Shown in pieces: positions 11,586-23,900 of a stretch of DNA of 64,000 nt. The position numbers were made by a program, and so were the translations under genes. Positions within the stretch are counted from its first letter, which is position 1. Every line of letters begins with the position of its first letter. The stretch spans positions 57,759,868-57,823,867 of the forward strand of contig CP136062.1 of assembly GCA_032622095.1 (NCBI GenBank). Reading direction: 5' to 3'. The notes beneath the pieces were generated by a model. The model was not told where the DNA came from, did no database searches, and saw only the letters and a list, made by a program, of their open reading frames with translations. The stretch comes from Siphonodentalium dalli (Eukaryota > Mollusca > Scaphopoda > Gadilida > Siphonodentaliidae).

Positions 11586-12887
11586 AGCCTTAAATTACAC
11601 AATTAAAATCTTTAAGCTTCAATAAAAGTTACAATAAAATGCCCGATTTGGAACGAATGAATGCGTTGCTATATGATATTCGGTTGTCGGAGAGTGGGGA
11701 CATGACACGAAATAAGTCAGAGATGAAGGTAAATAAAACAAATTTGAATGGTATAAAATTGACTAACGTGACTCATCATCTGTAAATATACTTTTTAGCG
11801 CAACTCGTTTAACATAAACACTGTCTGAGTTAAACTTCAACGTGGTCTGCGTTAACTTCAAACGCGGTCCACTCAATTTAAACGCAGTCAACACATTATC
11901 AACGCAATGATCGCATTGTGTTGGCATAACAACCACATTGTTAACGGCTGATAACCACATTAAAAGGGACACTTAATTTGAGATATACATTAGTATACAC
12001 GAAGGGTTAACCTAGCCCAAGTCTGCTCGTACAAAAACCAGCTAAGATAATAGGATAGTGAGATGCTACTTTTAGTACAAGAACGTCCCATTACCATTTG
12101 TATGACAGGGTTTACGTGTTAGTGACCAGCTCACATAAAATCACAATTAAATCTAATAAAATATCACAATTGCGACAATAATGGGTTTATTCCATAGAAG
12201 ACATGATATTTGTTATGAAAACCACATCAGTTGTCAATTGAAAGCAGTAATTTAATGTGAAAAGAGACATTTACCACAGTGTTGACATATTTTTAAAAGT
12301 ATGCGAATAAATTGACCTCACTAAGTGACATTGGCATATTCCAGAGAAAATATTCTAGCAATTGCAAGGTAAACATAAACAAAACCACATGGTCGTAAAT
12401 TGAATTAATTCTATCACTTACACCTGGTAATTTGTAAATATAAACGAGAGGCCGATCACGATCGGCAGATGTTAACCCATCCCTTGGCGATAAAAATTTA
12501 CTATGATCAGCATCATAAATGAGAGTTTTGGTGTTGAATTATATGAGTATACTGTATGTACTATTATAGACAAATGTACATAACACAAATATTGGAATGT
12601 ATGGGTCACCGGCATTTATATAAGAGAATGCACTGGTACAAGGTATGTAATGCTAAACCAACACAGCCTTGGGTTAAATGTGAAAGGTGTGACCTGAACA
12701 TGGAATACTTGGGTTAAGAGAGTCCAAGTCTACTGTTAATATCATGTGATGTTTATTGTTGAATCTTTATTTTAAATTAGATACCATAGCCTTCTTTATC
12801 AGATTATTTGCACATTGGCATAAGAGACATCAGAAAATGATATAGCCTTATCAATAGCTAAGTAGTCCAAAGGCATGGCATAACATT

Positions 12888-13175
12888 GGTGAATTGGATT
12901 TAATGTTGCTCCAAACAGATTTACAGGTACATAACAAGATTTTGTACCGATTTAAACAAATTTGGTGTGGTGATTCGGGGTACACTTGGCAGAGTTATAA
13001 TGGTGTTAGTTTTTATCCGGACATCACAATATGTGTACCATACTATGGTGAATTGGATTTAATGTTGCTCCAAACAGATTTACAAGTACATAACACAAGA
13101 TTTTGGACCGATTTAAACAAATTTGGTGTGGTGATTCGGGGTACCCATTGGCAGAGTTATAATGGTGTTAGTTTT
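12888..13175. repeat. 156-bp tandem duplication
   Basis: Two near-identical units beginning GTGAATTGGATTTAATGTTG. The end motif ATGTGTACCATACTATGGT recurs at 13310-13335 and resembles the terminus of the repeat ending near 14350. Confidence 0.75.
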
Positions 13176-13779
13176 TCAAATTTTCAAACTTAAAAAAATA
13201 ATTATTTTTAATTATTTTTAAAAAGGGACACATTGGGAACCTTTTTAATCAACTTGTATCATAATCATCAATATCAAAATGAAAACAAGTGGTCAATCCG
13301 GACATCACAATATGTGTACCATACTATGGTATAGGTACACATACAAATCAAAATAAATTAATCAATTAATAGGGGCAAAGAGTGTGTCAAAATAAACCAA
13401 TATAAAATGAGACATGGTATCAGATGAAAGTATCCGGAATGTTGAGATGTGTTAATCATTAACTACAGAAATCCATGCAAGTGAGATAACAGAAGAATGA
13501 TTAATTGAAATTTAAAATGAGAACATCCCTACAAATGAATAATAGAGTATTCCAATTAAAACTTTAGAACCGAATGGGACAGTCCATTGAATCGTGAATG
13601 GGTTACAGATTCACCACTATCATAGAGCTATGTCCTATATACAGTGGCTAAAAATAACTAATATTTCAATAAGACATCAGTTCTGCAGTCTCTCAGAACA
13701 CTATCTATGCAGTTAAGCTTGCATTACTGGTAGTTAATTGTAATCTACCTGGGTTATCAAAAACTCAAATCTGTTCAAT

Positions 13780-14231
13780 TCTTAGTTGAAAAAGGGCCAT
13801 AACTCTGGTATAACAAATCAGATCTAACCCATATTCGAACTCGATCTGTATTTTGAGTTGAGAAACTCACATACAAAATTTGGTTCCTATCAGTTGAAAA
13901 ATTGTTGATTTAACGAAGCATTCATGAATTCTATGTCAAAGGGCCATAACTCCATAAAAAAATATCGGATCAAACCCATATTCGAACTCGATATGTATTT
14001 TGGGCTGAGCAACTCACATACCAAATTTGGTTACAGTCAGATAATATTTTTTTGAGTTATGGCAGCATACATGAATTCTAAGTTGAAAAAGGGCCATAAC
14101 TCCGTAAATAAAACTCCGATAAAATCCATATTCGAACTCGATCTGTATTTTGGGCCGAGAAACTTACATACCAAATTTTGTTCCGATCAGATAGAAAATA
14201 TTTCAGTTATCGCACCATGCGTAAAGTGTCT

Positions 14232-14265
<34 letters not shown>

Positions 14266-14350
14266 GGACAGACGGACGGACGGACTAACGACGAGTGGTC
14301 AATCCGGACAACGACACTATGTTTACCATACTATGGTATGGGTAAACATA
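13780..14350. repeat. Mollusc-type repeat with GACA/GGAC tract
   Basis: Three diverged units around AAAGGGCCATAACTC and CATATTCGAACTCGAT, then an ACAGACAGACAGACGGACGG tract, ending in ACCATACTATGGTATGGGTA. The final motif is a short palindrome. Blocks of this kind are common in bivalve genomes. Confidence 0.75.
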
Positions 14351-14855
14351 AAAAGGCTTATATATCGTGAGATGTTCCATGTAAGAAATGTTTAACTAAT
14401 AAGTAATATAGGACCACTTACAATAAAAATAAACACATATAAATAGTGATGGAATATATGAACAGGACACGCTGTTTGTTATGGGCGTATTCGACTGACA
14501 GCTTTAGAAGCCGAACTTAGCCGAGAACATTACGGAACACTTTGGCTTTCAGCTAAAACTTAAACAAACTGATGTTAGTCCTAATAAACCGCAATATTCT
14601 ATGTGTAATTTAACATGAAAGTTAGATTATTATACACAATTATGACCAAAATATGTCACTCTTTCAAATATATATAGCATCAGGCATTGATTTGTTAGGA
14701 AAAATCAAGTAAAATAGACTAAAATTCCCGCCACCAACACTGGGCATAACTCATGTCATACAAATGGTAACGGGACATTCTCGTACTAAAACTAGCATCT
14801 CGCTATCCCAATATCTTAATAGCTGGTTTTAGTATGAGCACACTTGGATTAGGGT

Positions 14856-14945
14856 TAAACCTTTCATGACTGGATCCTCACATATAAAAGAGAACCCACT
14901 GGCACAGGATCTTTAATGCTTCACCAATGCAGTTCCCGTTGAATT
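14856..14945 (+). mobile_element. Remnant of family A MITE
   Basis: CCTTTCATGACTGG is followed almost directly by CACATATAAAAGAGAA and GCACAGGATCTTTAATGC. The middle of the element is deleted. It abuts the right arm of the element at 12004. Confidence 0.6.
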
Positions 14946-15093
14946 TAATTGTAAATTAATGAGATATCATTTGCTGAATGAGTATTTGGCATTAGACACA
15001 ATGCAATATCTGTCACAAACTCTTTGATAATTGGAAAGTTGCTGATGAATAGTTGCTTGATTTCCATCTATTCATTGTTAGGATGTTCAGCTA

Positions 15094-15243
15094 CAGTAAT
15101 GCCCTAAATAATCAACTTCTTAACCACAGCAGAATTATGGGTAATTTCCGATGAATGGCAACAAGCCATATTTCTGACTAAATCCTGAAAAATTACCTAT
15201 AATTCTGCTGTGGTTAAGGAGTCGATTATTTAGGGCATTACTG
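15094..15243. mobile_element. Foldback MITE, family B copy 4
   Basis: CAGTAATGCCC...GGGCATTACTG flanked by TA on both sides. The left arm is shortened relative to the right. Confidence 0.85.
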
Positions 15244-15341
15244 TAGTTTGTATGGTGAACTTATTATATTAGCCTCCCTACAAATGAATAAATCAATGGG
15301 TTGTGTAAAGACCTACTACATTTTGTATCTGCTTGTGTCAC

Positions 15342-15482
15342 CTGAACATTCAAATTGATCTGGAGAGAAAGTAAAATATACAATTCAGGCTTATATACAT
15401 TCAGAGCTGGATCAGAGAACAAATTCAAGAATACATTTGGGACGGCAAACCTGGCACGCAACAAACATCGTTGAGATGATGT
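15342..15482 (-). CDS. Probable LLTP exon, 5' edge disturbed by MITE
   Basis: The minus-strand frame encodes SSQRCLLRARFAVPNVFLN then LFSDPALNVYKPELYILLSLQ, ending INLNVQ with a possible donor gtgaca. The length and the VFLNLFSDPALN stretch suit the LLTP helical repeat that should fall between exons 16207-16430 and 8076-8206, and its 3' end joins 8206 in phase. The 5' edge is the problem. A family C MITE (15483-15726) starts exactly there, and the sequence beyond it (CGGTAG then the duplicated octamer) may hold the old acceptor. With that acceptor the exon would begin in phase, but about 8 bp inside the exon is now split by the MITE. The exon may be broken, re-spliced or misjudged. Confidence 0.5.
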
Positions 15483-15726
15483 CAAGCCTTGAAATTGTAT
15501 GTCTGACATTTGCAAAATAAATCCCCAGAGGGTGAATTTAGTGACGCTATCCCGAAAAGTGGGCTAGCATCACTGAATTCACCCTCTGGTGACCTCATTC
15601 TGCTAAGGCCTCAATTTGGGGTGAATTTGGTGATGCTAGCCCACTGTAGATGGCACCATCACTAAATTTACCCTCTGGAGACCTCATTCTGCAAATGTCA
15701 GACACACTATTTTATTTCCAAGCTTG
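15483..15726. mobile_element. Family C MITE with 8-bp target duplication
   Basis: Ends CAAGCCTTG and CCAAGCTTG. Flanking octamers GATGATGT (15475-15482) and GATGACGT (15727-15734) match at 7 of 8 positions. It carries two palindromic segments in series, like the copy at 50130. Confidence 0.8.
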
Positions 15727-15782
15727 GATGACGTCTACCGTTAACTGCTGTTGGGAACAATCCCTCATAATGTATATAAGCC

Positions 15783-16165
15783 TGAGCTTAGTGTGCCTGT
15801 CATTTGCAGAATGAGGTCCCCAGAGGGTGAATTTAGTGATGCTAGCCCGCTATGCTTATCTTCTCTAGAAAATTCCTTTATTATAAAATTTGTATAGAAA
15901 TTTTTTAGTTTAGTTTCTCTATATCCCCAAATTGGCAAATGACACATGGCAAAATTGAGGCTCCCAATGGGTGTACATCACAGTATTCACCATTTGGGAA
16001 CTTCAATCTGAGTCTATGTATCCCATAGCAGATGAGACAATGCAGAATGAGGAACCCAGAGGGTGAATTTGGTGATGCTAGTCCGCTATGAGGGATAGTG
16101 TCACTAAATTCACCTTCTGGGGACCTCATTCTGTAAATGACAGACACATTAAACTCAGACTTGAA
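15783..16165. mobile_element. Long-form family C element, second copy
   Basis: Family C arms at about 15790-15855 and 16043-16150 enclose interior sequence related to that at 7456-7640 and 39440-39620 ('TATCCCCAAATTGGCAAATG', 'CCCATAGCAGATGA'). Confidence 0.7.
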
Positions 16166-16206
16166 TGTATATGGCATACTGCAGCACACTGTGTTATTTA
16201 ACTCAC

Positions 16207-16430
16207 CTCACCACAGGACAGATGCCGCATACCATAAGCCGCTGCTCGCCGCCATCCCTCGTGACCTTTATTGGGTTCCATGTAACTCTGTAGGATTGGA
16301 ACCGAGCTAGAATGACCAGCATTTCCGATACTATTGATCAGAACCAACTTTGTGACAATATGCTGTTTTGCTGTTTTATCCCGATCCAAGGCAGATCTCT
16401 TTTTACGGAGATTTAGACGATTAGTTTCTT
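16207..16430 (-). CDS. LLTP gene exon (conserved helical repeat)
   Basis: Minus-strand exon of 224 bp with acceptor tattatacag and donor gtgagtt. Its first two bases complete a GAA codon begun 22 kb upstream at 38698. It encodes ETNRLNLRKKRSALDRDKT and then TKLVLINSIGNAGHSSSVPI, YMEPNKGHEGWRRAAAYGMR and HLSCGE. The L--IGNAG-SSSVPIL segment followed by RRAAAYGMRHL is the clearest family signature in the window. From established knowledge, LLTP helical domains carry a K-(L/I)GNAG-PSSIP-L motif followed by an R-AA--ALR helix. The exon ends on a codon boundary. An alternative donor four bases upstream (GTGAGG) would change the phase, which matters for the disputed next exon. Confidence 0.87.
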
Positions 16431-16484
16431 CTGTATAATATAAAACGGGTCAAAAGATTCAGGTTGACCAACTCTCCACCCTCA

Positions 16485-16612
16485 CATAACCCATTCATGG
16501 CGGGAGCTGGGCTGCTGCAGCATTTCAGATCCTGTTCCAGTGCATTATCTTATATATGTGAGAGTCTCACATAGAGAGCCTTGCATATATAACAGCATGC
16601 ACTGGCCTACTA
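16485..16612 (-). mobile_element. Fragment of family A MITE
   Basis: ACCCATTCATGGCGGGAGCT, then TCTTATATATGTGAGAG and its inverse, TTGCATATATAACAGCATGC. One palindrome of the element is present, with about 15% drift. Confidence 0.65.
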
Positions 16613-17617
16613 GGCAGTCCTCAACATTGGCCACAGCAATAAGCATTGCCATGGAAAACGCCATGGCAACATGCGGAACCAAACATGCCACAACATTAAA
16701 TTTGCCAGGTATAGTGATGAGCCGATGATCGGAAACGACAATCGGAATCGGCTGATTGTGGCCCATCGGATGACAATCGATACTCGGGTTTCAACATAGT
16801 CATTTCCGATTGTCTAAATAATAATCAGGGGCTTGTTTTTCTTCAATAAACTTTTTTAAATATGATGAAGTTTTGTTGAATAAATGAGCAGTAAACATGG
16901 GGAAAGTGATACCAAACACAAACTTGAAATACAGTCATGTCCTCTTAAATATCCCGGCCGTACCTGGGTCTCCTATATTACAGTGGGGATCGCCGGGATA
17001 CTTTGGGTTAGAGCGAGGCTGAGAGGGTTACGCCTTGATTGCGCATACTCATAAATTATTGGCAAACCGGAACAGTTGTTTCAGTCGATTGATTTCGTTA
17101 GCATGGTGATGTACACAAAGTACATCTCATGGGACTCATGTACGCCGATAGGTAACTTTATTGTTCGTCAACATGTAGACATTTTGATTTATGTATGTCA
17201 GACTATCAAAAATCAAAATGTATGCATACGCAGTACAACAAAGCTATCTATATAGAACACGTAAGTTAAGACACACAGCGTAACACATGTATAAACTGGA
17301 GAAACCGAAAGTGCATGTCACGTGACATTTAATTGCGCAGCTGACTTCACTGTTTGTTCAATTAAATTGAGCATAATATAACATGTGTATTAGTTGTCTC
17401 CGGCGTGTCGATTGTAAACCATTCCCATAGTTTGCTTTTAAGTTTTGTCTTGTCCATGATTCCGCGTAATTTCACCCAACACAACTTGTCATTAATGATT
17501 AACTTTAAATAGTCGAAGATAATGTCATTCCATCCAGTCAGCGTCAGGTGACGCATTGTATAGGTCACCACCAATGATTTTTTTGATGACCACGCCTAAA
17601 TCAACAAGTTATTATTT
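16613..17617. other. Intronic sequence, largely unassigned
   Basis: A possible lone hAT-like end (TAGTGATGAGCCGATGATCGG, about 16711) has no partner here. Otherwise I see no gene, splice-bounded coding segment or recurring repeat. Confidence 0.4.
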
Positions 17618-17965
17618 TATATATGCGAGGATGGGTTCACATTGTCCTGGAAATTCTTTTGGCCAATTTTTTGGCCATATCAGAATTCCTTGAGCCATTT
17701 TTCAGAAAGTTTTGCCAAATTGAAAAAAAAAAATATTAGATCATCGAGAAAACAGAATCTGAAACAAAAATATAAAGAACACACACTAACATGACTGAAA
17801 ATCTTTGAGTTGGACAATGGAAATGCACACAAATGGGAACAACAAAACATGAAATAGGTCTAGTATATCAAAGCAGGAAAGTGATTACGAAAGTACACTG
17901 TTCTAGCATTTGATCAACATTATGATGGTAAGTATAAGCATGCACGACTTTAGATAAATTGTTGT

Positions 17966-20900
17966 TCATAAACAGGCTAGCAACTGATGATTACCTGTTA
18001 ACATATTAAGGGTTGCATGGAGATCTGATGATAATTTGAGAGGTGATTGCTGACTACCTGTTAACAGATTAAGGGTTGCATGGAGATCTGATGTTAATTT
18101 GAGAGGTGATTGTTGATTACCTGATAACATATTAAGGGTTGCATGGAGATCTGATGATAATTTGAGAGGTGATTGCTGACTACCTGTTAACAGATTAAGG
18201 GTTGCATGGAGATCTGATGATATTTTGAGAGGTGATTGCTGATAACCTGATAACAGATTAAGGGTTGCATGGAGATCTGATGATAATTTGAGAGGTGATT
18301 GTTGATTACCTGATAACAGATTAAGGGTTGCATGGAGATCTGATGATGATTTGAGAGGTGATTGCTGATTACCTGTTAACAGATTAAGGGTTCCATGGAG
18401 ATCTGATGATAATTTGAGAGGTGATTGTTGATTACCTGATAACAGATTAAGGGTTGCATGGAGATCTGATGATAATTTGAGAGGTGATTGCTGATTACCT
18501 AATAACAGATTAAGGGTTCCATGGAGATCTGATGATAATTTGAGAGGTGATTGCTGATTACCTGATAACGGATTAAGGGTTGCATGGAGATCTGATGATA
18601 ATTTGAGAGGTGATTGCTGACTACCTGTTAACAGATTAAGGGTTGCATGGAGATCTGATGATATTTTGAGAGGTGATTGCTGTTTACCTGATAACGGATT
18701 AAGGGTTGCATGGAGATCTGATGATAATTTGAGAGGTGATTGTTGTTTACCTGTTAACAGATTAAGGGTTTCATGGAGATCTGATGATAATTTGAGAGGT
18801 GATTGTTGATTACCTGATAACAGATTAAGGGTTGCATGGAGATCTGATGATAATTTGAGAGGTGATTGCTGATTACCTGATAACGGATTAAGGGTTGCAT
18901 GGAGATCTGATGATAATTTGAGAGGTGATTGCTGATTACCTGTTAACAGATTAAGGGTTCCATGGAGATCTGATGATAATTTGAGAGGTGATTGCTGATT
19001 ACCTGATAACGGATTAAGGGTTGCATGGAGATCTGATGATAATTTGAGAGGTGATTGCTGACTACCTGTTAACAGATTAAGGGTTGCATGGAGATCTGAT
19101 GATATTTTGAGAGGTGATTGCTGTTTACCTGATAACGGATTAAGGGTTGCATGGAGATCTGATGATAATTTGAGAGGAGATTGCTGATTACCTGATAACA
19201 GATTAAGGGTTCCATGGAGATCTGATGATAATTTGAGAGGTGATTGCTGTTTACCTGATAACAGATTAAGGGTTCCATGGAGATCTGATGATAATTTGAG
19301 AGGTGATTGCTGATTACCTGATAACAGATTAAGGGTTGCATGGAGATCTGATGATAATTTGAGAGGTGATTGCTGATTACCTGTTAACAGATTAAGGGTT
19401 GCATGGAGATCTGATGATAATTTGAGAGGTGATTGCTGATTACCTGATAACAGATTAAGGGTTGCATCGAGATCTGATGATAATTTGAGAGGTGATTGCT
19501 GTTTACCTGATAACAGATTAAGGGTTCCATGGAGATCTGATGATAATTTGAGAGGTGATTGCTGATTACCTGATAACAGATTAAGGGTTGCATGGAGATC
19601 TGATGATAATTTGAGAGGTGATTGCTGATTACCTAATAACAGATTAAGGGTTCCATGGAGATCTGATGATAATTTAAGAGGTGATTGTTGATTACCTGAT
19701 AACATATTAAGGGTTGCATCGAGATCTGATGATAATTTGAGAGGTGATTGCTGATTACCTGATAACAGATTAAGGGTTGCATGGAGATCTGATGATAATT
19801 TGAGAGGTGATTGCTGATTACCTGATAACAGATTAAGGGTTGCATCGAGATCTGATGATAATTTGAGAGGTGATTGCTGATTACCTGATAACAGATTAAG
19901 GGTTGCATGGAGATCTGATGATAATTTGAGAGGTGATTGCTGATTAACTGATAACAGATTAAGGGTTCCATGGAGATCTGATGATAATTTAAGAGGTGAT
20001 TGTTGATTACCTGATAACAGATTAAGGGTTCCATGGAGATCTGATGATAATTTGAGAGGTGATTGCTGATTACCTGATAACAGATTAAGGATTGCATGGA
20101 GATCTGATGATAATTTGAGAGGTGATTGCTGATTAACTGATAACAGATTAAGGGTTCCATGGAGATCTGATGATAATTTAAGAGGTGATTGTTGATTACC
20201 TGATAACAGATTAAGGGTTCCATGGAGATCTGATGATAATTTGAGAGGTGATTGCTGATTACCTGATAACAGATTAAGGGTTGCATGGAGATCTGATGAT
20301 AATTTGAGAGGTGATTGTTGATTACCTGATAACAGATTAAGGGTTCCATGGAGATCTGATGATAATTTGAGAGGTGATTGCTGATTACTTGATAACAGAT
20401 TAAGGGTTGCATGGAGATCTGATGATAATTTGAGAGGTGATTGCTGATTACCTGTTAACAGATTAAGGGTTCCATGGAGATCTGTCTGATCTGATGATAA
20501 TTTGAGAGGTGATTGCTGATTACCTGTTAACAGATTAAGGGTTGCATGGAGATCTGATGATAATTTGAGAGGTGATTGTTGATTACCTGATAACAGATTA
20601 AGGGTTCCATGGAGATCTGATGATAATTTGAGAGTTGATTGTTGATTACCTGATAACAGATTAAGGGTTCCATGGAGATCTGATGATAATTTGAGAGGTG
20701 ATTGCTGATTACCTAATAACAGATTAAGGGTTGCATGGAGATCTGATGATAATTTGAGAGGTGATTGCTGATTACCTAATAACATATTAAGGGTTCCATG
20801 GAGATCTGATGATAATTTGAGAGGTGATTGCTGATAACCTGATAACAGATTAAGGGTTGCATGGAGATCTGATGATAATTTGAGAGGTGATTGCTGATTA

Positions 20901-23900
20901 CCAAATAACATATTAAGGGTTCCATGGAGATCTGTCTGATCTGATGATAATTTGAGAGGTGATTGCTGATTACCTGATAACAGATTAAGGGTTGCATGGA
21001 GATCTGATGATAATTTGAGAGGTGATTGCTGATTACCTGTTAACAGATTAAGGGTTCCATGGAGATCTGATGATAATTTGAGAGGTGATTGCTGATTACC
21101 TGTTAACAGATTAAGGGTTGCATGGAGATCTGATGATAATTTGAGAGGTGATTGCTGATTACCTGATAACGGATTAAGGGTTCCATGGAGATCTGTCTGA
21201 TCTGATGATAATTTGAGAGGTGATTGTTGATTACCTGATAACAGATTAAGGGTTGCATGGAGATCTGATGATAATTTGAGAGGTGATTGCTGATTACCTG
21301 ATAACAGATTAAGGGTTGCATGGAGATCTGATGATAATTTGAGAGGTGATTGCTGATTACCTGTTAACAGATTAAGGGTTGCATGGAGATCTGATGATAA
21401 TTTGAGAGGTGATTGCTGATTACCTGATAACGGATTAAGGGTTGCATGGAGATCTGATGATAATTTGAGAGGTGATTGCTGATTACCTGTTAACAGATTA
21501 AGGGTTCCATGGAGATCTGTCTGATCTGATGATAATTTGAGAGGTGATTGCTGATTACCTGTTAACAGATTAAGGGTTGCATGGAGATCTGATGATAATT
21601 TGAGAGGTGATTGTTGATTACCTGATAACAGATTAAGGGTTGCATGGAGATCTGATGATAATTTGAGAGGTGATTGCTGATTACCAAATAACATATTAAG
21701 GGTTCCATGGAGATCTGTCTGATCTGATGATAATTTGAGAGGTGATTGTTGATTACCTGATAACAGATTAAGGGTTGCATGGAGATCTGATGATAATTTG
21801 AGAGGTGATTGCTGATTACCTGATAACAGATTAAGGGTTCCATGGAGATCTGTCTGATCTGATGATAATTTGAGAGGTGATTGCTGATTACCTGATAACA
21901 GATTAAGGGTTCCATGGAGATCTGATGATAATTTGAGAGGTGATTGCTGATTACCTGATAACAGATTAAGGGTTGCATGGAGATCTGATGATATTTTGAG
22001 AGGTGATTGTTGATTACCTGATAACAGATTAAGGGTTGCATGAAGATCTGATGATAATTTGAGAGGTGATTGTTGATTACCTGATAACAGATTAAGGGTT
22101 GCATGGAGATCTGATGATAATTTGAGAGGTGATTGCTGATTACCTGATAACAGATTAAGGGTTGCATGGAGATCTGATGATAATTTGAGAGGTGATTGCT
22201 GATTACCTGTTAACAGATTAAGGGTTCCATGGAGATCTGTCTGATCTGATGATAATTTGAGAGGTGATTGCTGATTACCTGATAACAGATTAAGGGTTCC
22301 ATGGAGATCTGATGATAATTTGAGAGGTGATTGCTGATTACCTAATAACATATTAAGGGTTCCATGGAGATCTGATGATAATTTGAGAGGTGATTGCTGA
22401 TAACCTGATAACAGATTAAGGGTTGCATGGAGATCTGATGATAATTTGAGAGGTGATTGTTGATTACCTGATAACAGATTAAGGGTTCCATGGAGATCTG
22501 ATGATACTTTGAGAGGTGATTGCTGATTACCTAATAACAGATTAAGGGTTGCATGGAGATCTGATGATAATTTGAGAGGTGATTGTTGATTACCTGATAA
22601 CGGATTAAGGGTTGCATGGAGATCTGATGATACTTTGAGAGGTGATTGCTGATTACCTAATAACAGATTAAGGGTTGCATGGAGATCTGATGATAATTTG
22701 AGAGGTGATTGCTGATTACCTAATAACATATTAAGGGTTCCATGGAGATCTGATGATAATTTGAGAGGTGATTGCTGATAACCTGATAACAGATTAAGGG
22801 TTGCATGGAGATCTGATGATAATTTGAGAGGTGATTGCTGATTACCTAATAACATATTAAGGGTTCCATGGAGATCTGATGATAATTTGAGAGGTGATTG
22901 CTGATAACCTGATAACAGATTAAGGGTTGCATGGAGATCTGATGATAATTTGAGAGGTGATTGCTGATTACCTAATAACATATTAAGGGTTCCATGGAGA
23001 TCTGTCTGATCTGATGATAATTTGAGAGGTGATTGCTGATTACCTGATAACAGATTAAGGGTTGCATGGAGATCTGATGATAATTTGAGAGGTGATTGCT
23101 GATTACCTGATAACAGATTAAGGGTTCCATGGAGATCTGATGATAATTTGAGAGGTGATTGCTGTTTACCTGATAACAGATTAAGGGTTGCATGGAGATC
23201 TGATGATAATTTAAGAGGTGATTGCTGATTACCTAATAACAGATTAAGGGTTGCATGGAGATCTGATGATAATTTGAGAGGTGATTGCTGATTACCTAAT
23301 AACATATTAAGGGTTCCATGGAGATCTGATGATAATTTGAGAGGTGATTGCTGATAACCTGATAAGATATTAAGGGTTGCATGGAGATCTGATGATATTT
23401 TGAGAGGTGATTGCTGATTACCTAATAACAGATTAAGGGTTCCATGGAGATCTGATGATAATTTGAGAGGTCATTGCTGATTACCTAATAACAGATTAAG
23501 GGTTGCATGGAGATCTGATGATAATTTGAGAGGTGATTGTTGATTACCTGATAACATATTAAGGGTTCCATGGAGATCTGATGATAATTTGAGAGGTGAT
23601 TGCTGATTACCTGTTAACAGATTAAGGGTTCCATGGAGATCTGATGATAATTTGAGAGGTGATTGCTGATTACCTGTTAACAGATTAAGGGTTGCATGGA
23701 GCTCTGATGATAATTTGAGAGGTGATTGCTGATTACCTGATAACAGATTAAGGGTTGCATGGAGATCCGATGATAATTTGAGAGGTGATTGCTGATTACC
23801 TGTTAACATATTAAGGGTTGCATGGAGATCTGATGATAATTTGAGAGGTGATTGCTGATTACCTGATAACATATTAAGGGTTCCATGGAGATCTGTCTGA

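Larger units (their letters stand above)
8280..11983. mobile_element. 3.7-kb TIR element with subterminal AACGCRGTC repeats
   Basis: The left end TCTCAAAATAAGTGTCCCT is the imperfect inverse of the right end AGGGACACTTAATTTGAGA. Just inside each end lie several copies of AACGCGGTC/AACGCAGTC-like words (about 8320-8520 and 11815-11960). Other mobile pieces have inserted within it (9096, 9824, 10082). No transposase is recognised. Confidence 0.6.
12004..14862. mobile_element. 2.9-kb element with ~100-bp TIRs
   Basis: The left arm (12004-12112: GGTTAACCTAGCCCAAGTC, then GCTCGTAC, then CATTTGTATGAC) is inversely repeated at 14750-14862 (GTCATACAAATGGTAACGGG ... ATTAGGGTTAAACC). The interior is low-complexity and mollusc-type repeats without a transposase frame. 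Confidence 0.65.

Noticed and set aside
14059-14370. Frame encoding a TDRQTDRQTDGQTDG run
   Set aside because: Translation of the ACAGACAGACGGACGG tract of a mollusc-type repeat.
19633-20412. Second open frame through the array (MQPLICYQVISNHLSNYHQIS repeats)
   Set aside because: It is the same tandem repeat read in another frame. Stops interrupt it wherever a unit variant introduces one, and it has no independent support.
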